A stretch of 64,000 nt of DNA from Symbiodinium natans (lineage: Eukaryota; Sar; Dinophyceae; Suessiales; Symbiodiniaceae). How positions within the stretch are numbered: position 1 is the stretch's first letter; each line of letters starts with the position of its first letter. The stretch is taken from NCBI GenBank assembly GCA_905221605.1, contig CAJNDS010002702.1, forward strand, positions 234,501-298,500, read 5' to 3'. This document shows positions 1-11,482 of the stretch, in pieces. The notes under the pieces were generated by a model. It searched no databases. It was not told where the DNA came from and saw only the letters and a program-made list of their open reading frames with translations. The position numbers and the translations under genes are program-made.

Positions 1-99
1 GGCCCAAGTGGTCAAGGCTACCTAAACCCTAAACCCTAAACCCCAAGGATTGAGAAAAGAACCCGAAACCCTGCCCTCTCATCTCGTCTCATTCTGCAG

Positions 100-2764
100 G
101 TCAGCTTGCCTGATCGGCTACATGGAGTCCATTGCCATTGGCAAAAACCTGGCGAACGCCAATGGCTACGAGATAGAGGCCTGAGTGTTGTGTGCGGTGA
201 ATGTTTCCGTGGTCGACAAGAAGATTGTGCTCTGGCTCCAGACTCCTAGATCAGATGGAACAGGCTCTGAAACAGTGAAACAGCATGTTACCGCCGGTGC
301 AAGGTGCTGTAGATTAAATCCTGGCTGGTGCTGGGATTCTACACTTTGTGGCGCTTTACTGTAACTTTAGATCTTTAGCCTTTTTTGGGCTTGTTGGGTT
401 TCTTAACAAGGCAGCTAAAAATTTAATTTATAGCTACCCTCCTAAGTGCAGCCAAGTACAGTTCATCCTACTCAGCCCAGCAGCTGCACTCTGCAAAGAC
501 AGACTTTACAAATCCTTCCTTGCCCGCCATGGGGGCGCCTCTCTACTGGGCAAGATGACGCGAAGATGCCAATTACTGGCTGGTTCGTAGTAAGGAATGA
601 GGGGAATGAGGTACCCCATATACTCCCTTAAAGGGTTTAGGGTTTAGGGTTTAGGGCTTAGGGCTTAGGGTTTAGGGTCTAGGGTTTAGGGTTTTGGCAA
701 GGAAGCTCTTCTTCTTCTATGACCAGAACTTTGTACCGCTGAGAGACCAGAGCCTCAGCGAAAGCAGCGATATGCCCTCCTCTAATCATGGGGCTTGAGA
801 TAGAATTCGTTGCATGTTGCATGTCCAGATCAATGACATTCCGGTCAATGACAGGGGGACCCGGATGTAGATTTCCGTGCTCATATATTGTATAAGTATA
901 TTGTTGTCTGATTGTATCTTATTACTGCTTTTTTATTACTATTCCATTCTACCATTGTTGTATCTCTTTTGTTTCTATTTTGGATTTGATTTTGATATTG
1001 TGTTAAGTATATTATTGTAATGTTCTGGGGCGGCTATGATTTTGTTTATACACTATTTTTCCATTTTGTAGTTAATTAGTACTTTCGTCTTATGCATTTT
1101 ATTGTCTTATGATGCTGTCGCTATTACTGTTATACTATAGCTATTCGTATATATTAGATTTTATTTTGTTATCTTGCATGGTTTCTTATCCTATACCCTA
1201 AACCCTAGACCCTAAAACCCTAAACCCGAAACCCTAAACCCTAAACCCTAAACCCTGTTCGTGCTGAGGATGGTAGCCTCTTTGGAGGAGTCTGGTGGGC
1301 TCGCCGAGCTCACGTTGTGCGAGGACGTGCTCGATGATCTCAAAGGCCTCGAGGATAAGCGGTTTAGGGTTTAGGGTTTGGGGTTTAGGGTTTAGGTTTT
1401 AGCTGGTGTGCTACTGGAAATACGATAAAGTATACCAGCATGGTCAGAAAATAATGAGAATAATGTACCCAGGGTCTGGGGAAACACATGTCCCACTGAA
1501 GGGTTTCAACTCACCCTTAAACCCTAAACCCTAAACCCTAAACCCTACACCCCCTTTTGGCAGGGAACAATCGAGCAGGTGGTGGCATGCCGACTTACTT
1601 GTTCCCTGACGGCATGACCAGAGGGGGTGTGGATGGTGTGGTTTAGGGTTTAGGGTTTAGGGTTTAGGGTTTAGGGTTTAGGGTTTAGGGTTTAGGGTTT
1701 AGAGTTTAGAGTTTAGAGTTTAGGGTTTAGGCACTATGGTGTGTACCTCATGTTGCAGATCAGCTCCCGAGGTACAAGTCTGCCAAGATAGGCAAGGCGC
1801 TCGACGAGGTTGCCGGGGGCTTGGGATGTTCTCTCCTGAGCCTGCCTCGGCGGTCGTGCTGCTCCGTTTGATGCCCCCATTTTGCCCAAATCTGTAAGGC
1901 CGAAAGCCCAGAGCCCTAAGCCTAAGACCCCAAACCCTAAAGCCCTTCAAGCCCGAAAATCTCCTAGGACGAGGATGAAATCTTCCTCTTTACAGACGTG
2001 GATGTTCAGTACTTCCAACCTGCCGCAGACCCAGGGAGCATTGTTGTATGGGAGTTTCGGAAAAAATGGGCCTACCGTGCCGTACTCCTACTTCGGGAAA
2101 TCCTCATCTTATGCTGTTGCCATGAAACAGAATTCGTCCTTGAGCCAGCAGTGACTGAGTCTCTGCCGATTTAGCACGCTGAGGTTCTCGACATCGTCCA
2201 GCAGTGTATGCAAGATGGTACCGACATCGTTTTTCAGCAGGATCTGTGCCAGCATGACATGACACAGCAGCCTAGTGACCTGGGATGTGCCAGCACATAG
2301 AGGCACTCCACTTGCTGAACCAGCCCTGTTCGAAGGAGTTCGAAGACATTGGAGTGAACATTGGCGGCTTTCTTATGGTGAAGTCGTGCTGATGTGTTGC
2401 ACAACGCCTAGCGTCGACTAAGCCTATGCGCTCTCTTTGTGTCACCGATAATGTTTCTGATGCCAGCATTGCCAAGGCTTCATGGCCATGAGGAACAGCC
2501 CAGCATGCTGCTTGACGGAGACGAGGGGAGGCGCTGGATCAGCTTTTCTACCTTGGAACACCCAGGTCGGGCGTTCTGGGAGTTTGTGCATGCTGAGATC
2601 AGCCGCACCCAGGCGTTGGACCAGAGGGTCACCTGTCTGTCATATCTCCCATGTTCGAGTTGGGTTAGATTGCTTTGAAAGGTGTTGTCCGTGCGAGACG
2701 TGCCGTAGAGCCGGTTCATGAAGGGCCGGGCATTCCGTGGTAGATCAGCCGAAGCCCAGATGTC

Positions 2765-2796
<32 letters not shown>

Positions 2797-5603
2797 CTGA
2801 GAGCAACCCTAAACCTAAACCCTAAACCCTAAAAGGTCGTGAACAACTCCCTTTACTCTGGGCATGCAGCCCAGACATTCGGCCTGCGATGGCAGAGATG
2901 GCCCAGTAAACTTGCCTGAAAGTCGGAAGATGTGCATCTTTGTTGAAGAGCTGGGTTTAGAGTTTAGTGTTTAGGATTTAGGGTTTAGGGTTCAGCCTCC
3001 ATCATACATGGCGCAGTAGCGACTGCAGTAGGCTGGCCCAGGAACCCTAAACCCTAAACCCTAAACCCTAAACCCTAAACCCTAAACCCTAAACCCTAAA
3101 CCCTAAACCCTAAACCCTAAGGCCCAGGCAACATCTGGGCGTCCTCCATGGCATTCTCAGGGCCACTTCCGCAGCCCCTGATGGCCAGGGCCCCAAAAAA
3201 TCGCTTGGGATGTTCCCCCCTCATGCTACCAGTCCTTAATAGGGATATCGTGGCCCCCTCTAGGAAGGAGCTGTTAGTATAAGGGGAACATCCCAACCAA
3301 TCCTACTTATACATATACTGTATACACTATAATATATATATATATATATACACACACTATATACATACATACTATATCGCCTACATATTTTTTTTATATG
3401 CGACCTGGCCACAAGGTCCACCATGCCAACTTTCTCGTTGAGAAGGCGCCCGCAGCTGACCCTGGGCCGAAGGTCGGGCTGATGAGTTGACACAGAGACC
3501 ACAAACTGGGACCTCTGAATAATTTACGAAAATAATGCAGGAAACACCACAATCCTTTACTTCAATACTACTATAAGTACTAGAGTTAATTCTATAATTA
3601 ATACGATGATGAGTACGATAATTAATGAGTACTATGACAAATTTCTAGAAGCAATACTATACTTAGTACTAGAGCTACTACTGTGATTAATACTAGAATC
3701 ACTACTGTGATTAACACTATAATTCGTACTATATGTATTACGATGATCAATGCCCAAATTCAGCTTGCTCCAAAGGTGGCTCAACTGACGCAGCTGCGCG
3801 AAGCCATGCTCCGAGACAACAAGGAAGCTCAAGACTCCTGGGCGCCTTGGCTGGACTATGAGAGCCAGCGTGCAGCTCCCGACAAGGCTTAGCAAGGGTC
3901 TAGGGTTTAGGGTTTGGGGTTTAGGGCTTGGGGTTTAGGGTTTGGGGTTTGGGGTTTAGGGTTTGGGGTTTGGGGTTTAGGGTTTGGGGTTTAGGGTTCA
4001 GGGTTTAGGGCTTAGGGGTCCAGAAAGCAAAGCGACGGTCCAGCCCAGGCCGAGTTCATGGAGGCTGCGAGGCCCGGATTCAGCCTGCAGTTGGGGGGTT
4101 TCCGAAAATCGGGGTTCCCTTTTTGGGGGTTTAGAGTCTAGGGTTTAGGGTTTAGGGTTTAGGGTTTAGGGTTTAGGGTTTAGGGGGTTCCGATAATAAG
4201 GATTCTAGTATTCGGGGTTCCCTTTTTTGGGGGTTCCCATAACAAGGATTCTGTTATTCGGGGGGAAATTAGGGGTACCACTATTTTTCGGGACATGGCC
4301 ATTTCAGGAGACCGCCGAATATGCGCCGTCAAGCTTAGGATAGAAGCAGCCGTGAGGTCCTTTCTCCCTGAATTCGGTGACCCTTTTTCCTCCCCCTCCT
4401 CCCCCCTCTCTCCCACCCGCCGGCTACTTTGCGGTAGCCTGCTAGTGAGGACCCCTCCCCCCCCAAAATAGGACCCTAAACCCTTCTAAACCCTAGACCC
4501 TAGGACGCCATTTTGGAGAACTACCAAAGAACCACATCGAAGCAGATGTCAGGACCTGCCCGGCCATGCTGGACTACCGCAGCCGGCACTTTGGAGACTT
4601 GGGGTGCAGGTTTAGGGTTTAGGGTTTAGGGTTTAGGGTTTAGGGTTTAGGGTTTCGGCTGCGACCTTTTTGGGGGCACCTAGACCATCTGAGAAGAAGC
4701 CCCAAAAGCCCAAGCCCGAAATTCCCCAAATTCAGCCTCCATTAAGGGGTCATCATATCATTAGGGTTTAGGGTTTAGGGTTTAGGGTTTAGGGTTTAGG
4801 GTTTAGGGTTTAGGGTTTAGGGTTTAGGGTTTAGGGTTTAGGGTTTAGGGTTCTTCCACGGGAAGTCCAGACAGCCGAGGAGAGCGCCGGCCGGGCCCGG
4901 TGTGGTCCACGCTGCGCCTCGGCCAGTGGCCCCCTTCTTTCTCTCGATGCGCCTGTGTTCGGGTTTAGGGTTTAGGGTTTAGGGTTTAGGGTTTAGGGTT
5001 TAGGGTTTAGGGTTTAGGGTTTAGGGTTTAGGGTTTAGGGTTTAGGGTTTAGGTTTAGGTTTAGGGTTTAGGGTTTAGGGTTTAGGGTTTAGGGTTTAGG
5101 GTTTAGGGTTCAGGGTTTAGGGTTTAGGGTTTAGGGTTTAGGGTTTAGGGTTTAGGGTTTAGGGTTTAGGGTTCAGGGTTTAGGGTTTAGGGTTTAGGGG
5201 TTCAGGGTTTAGGGTTTAGGGTTTAGGGGTTCAGGGCTCATAGTGGGCATTGGGGCAGAGGGGTTTGGGGATGTACGATGCATTATGGCGTACATTAATA
5301 CTTGGTACTATGCAAGAACTAGTCATGCACAGAGTTTTTGGCAGGCTAAGGCGTGCATGCATCATCCAACCGACGATCCACCCTGCCAACATCTTGGCGC
5401 GCAGCATTGTTTCCTCTGGATTGTGCTTCTTCACCCAGCCCAGCACCGGTCTCCCGTGGAGTTGCCCGTAGGAAAGTCACGAAAGCTAGCTCCTTGGAGC
5501 TCGCGAGAGTTGTCGTTTACAAGTCTTCTCTCAAGTGTTCAGCTGGGTCAAAAAGCGACCCCGACCCTTAAGTGGTATGAAAATCAAAGAGATAAACGGC
5601 TGT

Positions 5604-5636
<33 letters not shown>

Positions 5637-8600
5637 GGTCCCCTGCCCCCCCTTAAGGATTGACCGAATCAATCTTAAGGTGTCCCGTCCCCACCGTCCC
5701 CAATTCAATTCAGGGTCGCCTTAATTGATTTCTTCTTCTTTCTGGGAGGGAGTGGGGTATAGCATAGGGCCTAAGGGAAAGGAACACCGGCTGCGGGGGC
5801 CCCCCCCCCCTTTTGCCCCCCCCCCCCCCCCTTTTACAGGCCCCCCCCCCCCCATTTGCTTGTCAGCCGCGTTTCTAGCTTTCTTAGCCCAGATCTCAAG
5901 GACCTTCTTCCTGTGTACTGGGGCAGCATGACTGGTATGCAGGTGTGTGGCCGTCCGCATCTGCCTGGAAGTGGGTATAGCCACGCGTTGCCCTCCAGCG
6001 GCGTGCAGGAGTAGCTGAAGTGGCATGCAAAGCACGCGGCGTGTCGCGAGAGCTTGGGGGGGTGGTGTGCACACGAAAGGGAAAGGCGCCAACCGGCTCG
6101 TCTCGCTGGTCAGTACGTGCAGAAATTAGGACCAAAGTGAATACAGCATGTTATACGAAGCACAATAAGTTTCTTGTTGGTATTGTGACGTATATTCTTG
6201 GTGGTGTACAGGGTCTGCTTCGCTTGCCGACCCAGGCCAGAGGAGCATTCCGCTCGCCCCGGTGGCTACAGCGAGCGGGCGGCGAAGCGTGCTGCAAATG
6301 CTGCAGACACGTGCTGCAACATTATTTAACCTTCTCCAAGGTTTCTTGTTCCACGTGCCCTAGAAGAACCCTAATAAGCAATAAACCCCGAACCTTTGAA
6401 GCCACGAACCTCCTCAGTTCCGCGAACAAACCCCCACCCCTCAACCACAATCCCTTCCCCCTAATATTAGAACACCCCTAATACTGACAGCCCTTCGGGG
6501 GTTGTGTGGGTCTTAGGGACTAAGCCTTCTTGGTGTTTTTTTTTTGCTTGGCCGGTGCAGCGGCTGAGCTTTCGGGCGACGGCCACGCCAAGCTCAGGTC
6601 AAAGAAGCGCTGGGCCCCGACGTTCCCGACGCTGCCCGAAGCGCTTGAATGGAAAAGGGGGGCAAAAAGCCGTGCTTGCTCAGGGAGATCTCATCCGGGG
6701 TGTGCTAGAAATTATGGTCCTTTGCGGAAGAGGATACGGGCCTTCTGTATAGGGTATCCCCCAAAAGCGTGTGGGACCTTTTGGTCATGTCAGGCATTGT
6801 AAAGTCAGTTATTTAAGAGGTGGTCGCATAGAGAGAGCTGATCCTTCGTCAAGTCCTTTAGGCCTAAACCCTAAGCCCTAAACCCTAAACCCGAAACCCT
6901 AAACCCTAAACCGGCAACTTCGCATGCGAGGCGGGCCAGGAGATGCTAGCCTTGGGCATCTCCAATCTCGTTGGCGCAGCATTCTCCTGCTATCCGGTTA
7001 CCGGCAGGCCAGTGTTGACTTCTCACTATAGGACCGGGAGTAGGCCCTTTTTTGCCTTTCTTAAAGGGGTTGGGGTTCCCTTATGATCCCCTTAAAGCCA
7101 AAAAGGGTACCCATTGTTCTTCCCAGCTTACTCCCGGCTCTAGTTCACAAGTATCCTTCGAGTTGCGTACCCCTGTTTGGTTGATCCACTGACCTGCCGG
7201 CCCTGAAGCTTCTCGCGCTCCGCGGTGAACAACTCCACAGGCGCCTGCAAGGGTTACCGGGTTTGGGGGTGTAGGTATGGGAGATCCAAGCCAACATGGA
7301 GCTAAAGGGTTGCTGGGGTTTTTTGTGATTCTACGGAGTTGTGCCGACTATGGTGCAGGGCCCACGGGTAGAGCGCGGTCCGCTGCCATTCCGTGGGAGC
7401 TCAAGTCTTGAGAGATTTGAGTGCTTTTGCTGCCGCCACACCCTGCCACGTTGCCGGCCATCGCCATGCAAACCTCGCAGGAGGCCGTCGGTGGTATCGG
7501 GGGAGTTGCCTTTTGAAGGGTGGAGGCTGACATGGTGGGGTGATGCTACTGGTAGTGGTGGGGCGAGCGGGACTGGCTGGTAGACAATGGTATACACACA
7601 GCTTTACGCAAGCCTGTCTAAATCTGTTCCCAGCTCTCCTTGTGCCCTGAAACCCTAAACACCTCAGGGTACTATGATGTAACCCTAAACCCTAAACCCT
7701 AAACCCTAAACCCTAAACCCTAAACCCTAAACCCTAAGCCCTAATTAAACCCTACTTGGGGTTGAAGCCGAGGGTTCTGAACGTCCTTAGAGTTCTGGGG
7801 GTTCGCGCGGCCAAGGCGTTTGGCTGCAAGCATCGTGTGCTGAGCACCATTGATGAAGAGGAGGATGAGTCGGATTGGGTGGCCGCCAGCTTACTCTGAG
7901 ACAGGCTGTGCTTTGATCTTGAGGGTGTGCACATTTATCCTTGCTCTTCGTCACTTTCATTCCGAAAACACCCCTCCCTCAGTTAGAGTCTGGCGGCGAA
8001 ACGATTTACAAGCGGATGAGGGTCTTTTTGGGGATTGATACGAGGGAACACGCGGGGTGTGGAGTTCCTAGTTTGGTGTTCTTCGTATTCTTTGGAGCAA
8101 GCACTTTTCATTGGCATTCGTGAGCATCCAAGGAGGAGTACCGCAAAGAAAGTGAGACATCGGCAGCGGCAACTAAGACCAGCATGCCCCACGAGCATGC
8201 TGTTGCCAATGCCCCCCCAGTCGGCGGCGAAGTGGTGCCACGATCGGATGACTCCGCAGCATTCGCGCAGGATCTGTCAGGCCTTTCGAAGCTTACCGCT
8301 GGCCGCCACGAAGCTATACGCTTGGCTCTCTCAGAAGCTCTCCTAGTCGACCCAGGTGACTGGTTGGAAAGTGTGCATGTGCGCGGCTGATGATTTTTAG
8401 TTTTTATGTAAATTCTGGCCTTGGCTGTCGGCAGTCAGGGCCATAGCTGTGCTGATAAGGCTCCCTAATGGCATCGACCGCAATAGCTGCGAGCGTGCCG
8501 ATGTAGGAGGCATGTCGGAGACGCTACAGGCTCATACCGGAGCCAAAGTGATACGCGCTATGCTTCATCGTTTTTGAGCATTTCCGTGGAGTTTCCAAGA

Positions 8601-11482
8601 AAATGGGGAGAGGGGGGGACCTCTGACCCCCCAAAATACAGCCGATTTCCCCTTCGAAGGATTCCTTAAGCATAGGCCCCAATTTGCGGAACTCCCCGGA
8701 TTCCCCTCGAATTTTCAGACGGAATTCAGACGCGGGAGCTCTAGGTGCTATCTGCGGAGCAGTCGCCTCAGGGTCTCTCATCCTCATCCGCATTGAGAGG
8801 ATTCCATAAGCCTAAAGCCCTAAGCCTGTTTAGGGTTTAGGGTTTAGGGATTAGGCGATTCCTGAAGCCCTCAGCCTAAACTCTCCCGAGTATTTCAGGA
8901 GGCCACTAAAAGACCAGCATCCCAACTCTGCTGCTCTTGAGGATGGTTGTGTGCAGGAAGCAGTCACATCTTGGCGAGAAAAGAGTGCGAGCGAGAAATG
9001 GTCCAATCAAAGAGCAATTTCTGGCGCATTTTCCCTAAACCCTAAACCCTAAACCCTGAACCCTGAACCCTGAACCCTGAACCCTGAACCCTGGGACGGA
9101 GGAGCCCAGACTCAACTATCCGGCGTCATCACGGCGCTTGTGATGCTTTGTACCCTCCTGCGCCTCGGACACGCTTCTTACATTTGAGGGCTTTGAGGGT
9201 TTTTAGGTTTATCGGGCTTATAGGGTTTAGGGTTTATAGGGCTTATGGGCTTTGAGGTTTTTTAGGGTTTATTGGGCCTTTAGGGTTTTCAGGGTTGACA
9301 GGGCTTGTAGGGTTCAAGTTCGCGCGCGACATGACCCAGATCTGCACAGAGGTGCGCACGCACACACGAACATGTTATCGGATCATGGAGGTGTGCAGAA
9401 AGAAGGGTTTCCAAGCCTGCTTCTCGGATTTCCAAGGTTTCTTACACCTTTGTTCTACCACTTGCCCAAGGCCGGGGGTGCATCACGATCACAACAGGGG
9501 GAACTAGGTAACAGGGTTTAGGGTTTAGGGTTTAGGTAACGCACTGACTCTTGGAACATTCAAGCTCCTATCGCTGAAGCTTTCTGCGGCACTCGTCCCA
9601 TAGCCACTGATGCGTAGACAGCGATCCCCGGGTTTAGGTAGCCTTCGTCTTTTTGGTTGCACCCGAAGCCAGTTTAATGGTCTGGATGCCTGTTATTTGG
9701 ATTCTATGGATTCTCAAATGTCTGCGTCAAGGTTGAACCGAGTTATGTAAATCGAGTCATCTCAAACGTCTATGTAAATCGAGTCTTGCCATGCTTCAAA
9801 CTTAATCGTTGCAAGCCGAAACACCAAAACGGGAAGAGTGACTTGCCCATGTCATTTGCTGAAAACCTCGCAAAAGCCGATAGAACAATGCATTGCCGTC
9901 CAAGAAGGCATACAGTCAACGCGACGTGTGCTGCTAGCAGACTGCCAGTCAGAGTGATAGTTACTACCAATATCACCATTTTGATAACATGATTTGTCAT
10001 TATCTTCATTGTGTTACCAACAATTGTATTATTAGAAGTTCTTTATGATCCATCGTTTGATTTTCTTTTTTAAGGACTAGGACTCTAAGCCGTCAAGCCC
10101 GAGAGTGCCTCGACGTGGCTGTGCTGTTCAGTTCGCCTTGGCCGCCATCGTCATGAACTCGGTGATTCCGCTGGTCGCCTTGGGGGAGGTGCAGGGGTTA
10201 GGACTAGGGACGTCGAGGGTGTAGGGTTTAAAGGGTTTATTGTCTAGGGGGTTGAGGGTTTATACAGGGCTTATGGTGCAGTCGCTCGCCCTGCTATTTC
10301 TGTCGCTAGTTCCAACGGATGTGGGCTAATTTCCCCACTTTTGGCCAGCACAGGCTTCTTCCGCCTCATGCCATCGAAGGAAGCAAGGTTTAGAGGGTTT
10401 AGAGGGTTTAGAGGGTTTAGAGGGTTTAGAGGGTTTAGAGGGTTTAGAGGGTTTAGAGGGTTTAGAGGGTTTAGAGGGTTTAGAGGGCCTAGGCTCTAGG
10501 GGTCTTCGAGGCATCGCCCGAGTTGAAGCCACGAAAGGAAGCCTGTGTTCCAGGCCAAGCACCTCTTCCACGTCAAGAAGCACGACTTTCTGCTTTGGGC
10601 GGGCTCCTCAGCTTGCCCCACTTCTGCTTGATACCTGGGGTTTCCGAAAATAGGGGTACCCTTTTCGGGGATCCCTTAAAAAAGGGGATTCTACACTATT
10701 TGGGGTATATAGGGGGGGTACCCCTATTTCGGGAGATACCCATTTTATTTGCCGGAGAAGGTACATTCCGGCAGCAGAGTTTTGGCATGTTTTGGCTCAC
10801 TTGCGGTACTGGACTGGAGAAGACCATTGCATCATGATCTGGTCTGCGTGGTCTGCGCGTTCAGGAGGAGGGCCATGTTGAGAAGTCGTTCATCAACTGC
10901 GGAAAAGTTGCTGAGGGTGGGAGCCCATGTAGCATGTAGGTGCTCAGGCCTCTTGTCCGCTTCATGACCTGGCAAGAGGGGGGGGGAGGCGGGGTGAGTA
11001 TGGAATGGCCTTGCAGACCCCTAACCCCAACCACAAACTAAACGAAGCAGGGGCCGTTGGGCAGAGGCCGGGCAAATCTTGCGGACTCTGTCTATTCAAG
11101 TCTATTCTTTTTGCAGCCTATGGGCACCAAGAAAGGGCCCAGAGGCTCGATGTCAACCCACTCCACAAAAAGTGCCCAGGTCACCGCGTTCTTGGGGACG
11201 CTGTTCCTGGGCGTTCTGATGGGCATCATGGTTGCTGCTACCAGCCTGCAGTCTGCCCTCAACCTAAACCCTAAACCCTAGACCCTAGACCCTAAACTCT
11301 GGAGCCCTCCACCCCTCAACCCCAAACCAACCTCAACAACTCGGGTCAAAGCCTGCCTAACCACAAACCCTAAACCCTAAACCCTGAACGTTTGTATGAC
11401 ATACGCCCTATACAGCCAAAAGCCCCATGAGCGCTTCTCAAGGTCGGTCTGTCGTTGACCATCGTCATCTATGAGTCGGCCA
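100..11482 (+). CDS. SulP transmembrane-domain exons 1-9
   Basis: These nine exons encode the second half of the SulP transmembrane core. Exon 1 (100-178) holds the family hallmark GYMES followed by AIGKNLA and ends at GYEIE. Exon 2 continues AGQEMLALG and ends in PVTG. Exon 3 restores the hallmark SFSRSAVNN by splitting the serine codon (AG|C). Exon 4 to 5 splits a leucine codon (CT|G) to give TLLFLTPLFYHLPK, which only works with the GC donor at 9160. Exon 6 gives ALAAIVMNSVIPLVALGE, exon 7 AKHLFHVKKHDFLLW, exon 8 VTAFLGTLFLGVLMGIMVA and exon 9 VGLSLTIVIYESA. Hydrophobic stretches match late SulP helices. Intron 1 is 6.75 kb and intron 3 about 1.9 kb; most introns carry telomere-type arrays. 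Confidence 0.9.

Larger units (their letters stand above)
179..6930 (+). other. SulP intron 1 with exon-like fragments and many telomere-type arrays
   Basis: A 6.75-kb intron (GC donor at 179, AG at 6929-6930). It holds telomere-type arrays in both orientations at about 629-693, 1193-1256, 1361-1400, 1515-1548, 1640-1728, 2805-2832, 2953-2992, 3042-3120, 3900-4018, 4137-4184, 4611-4655, 4764-4852 and 4962-5235. It also holds an AT-rich stretch (about 870-1190), a poly-T tract at 2766-2796, a TA run near 3330-3352, a G tract near 5604-5634, and copies of MITE families M1, M2 and M5. Several pieces between the arrays look coding on the + strand (separate entry). No SulP residues are missing across this intron, so these pieces cannot belong to the SulP frame. 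Confidence 0.6.

Noticed and set aside
4962-5235. A true chromosome end (telomere)
   Set aside because: The array is internal, flanked on both sides by unique sequence and followed by 58 kb of genes; the same repeat occurs in both orientations throughout.
5721-6135. ORFs in the Gly/Pro-rich region
   Set aside because: Driven by long G and C tracts; open in several frames on both strands.
10326-10583. Minus-strand ORF with SKPSKPSKP repeat protein
   Set aside because: It is the translation of the 9-bp array GTTTAGAGG. The same holds for the FKP repeat near 41.2 kb and the YKP/LQT repeats near 25.9 kb.
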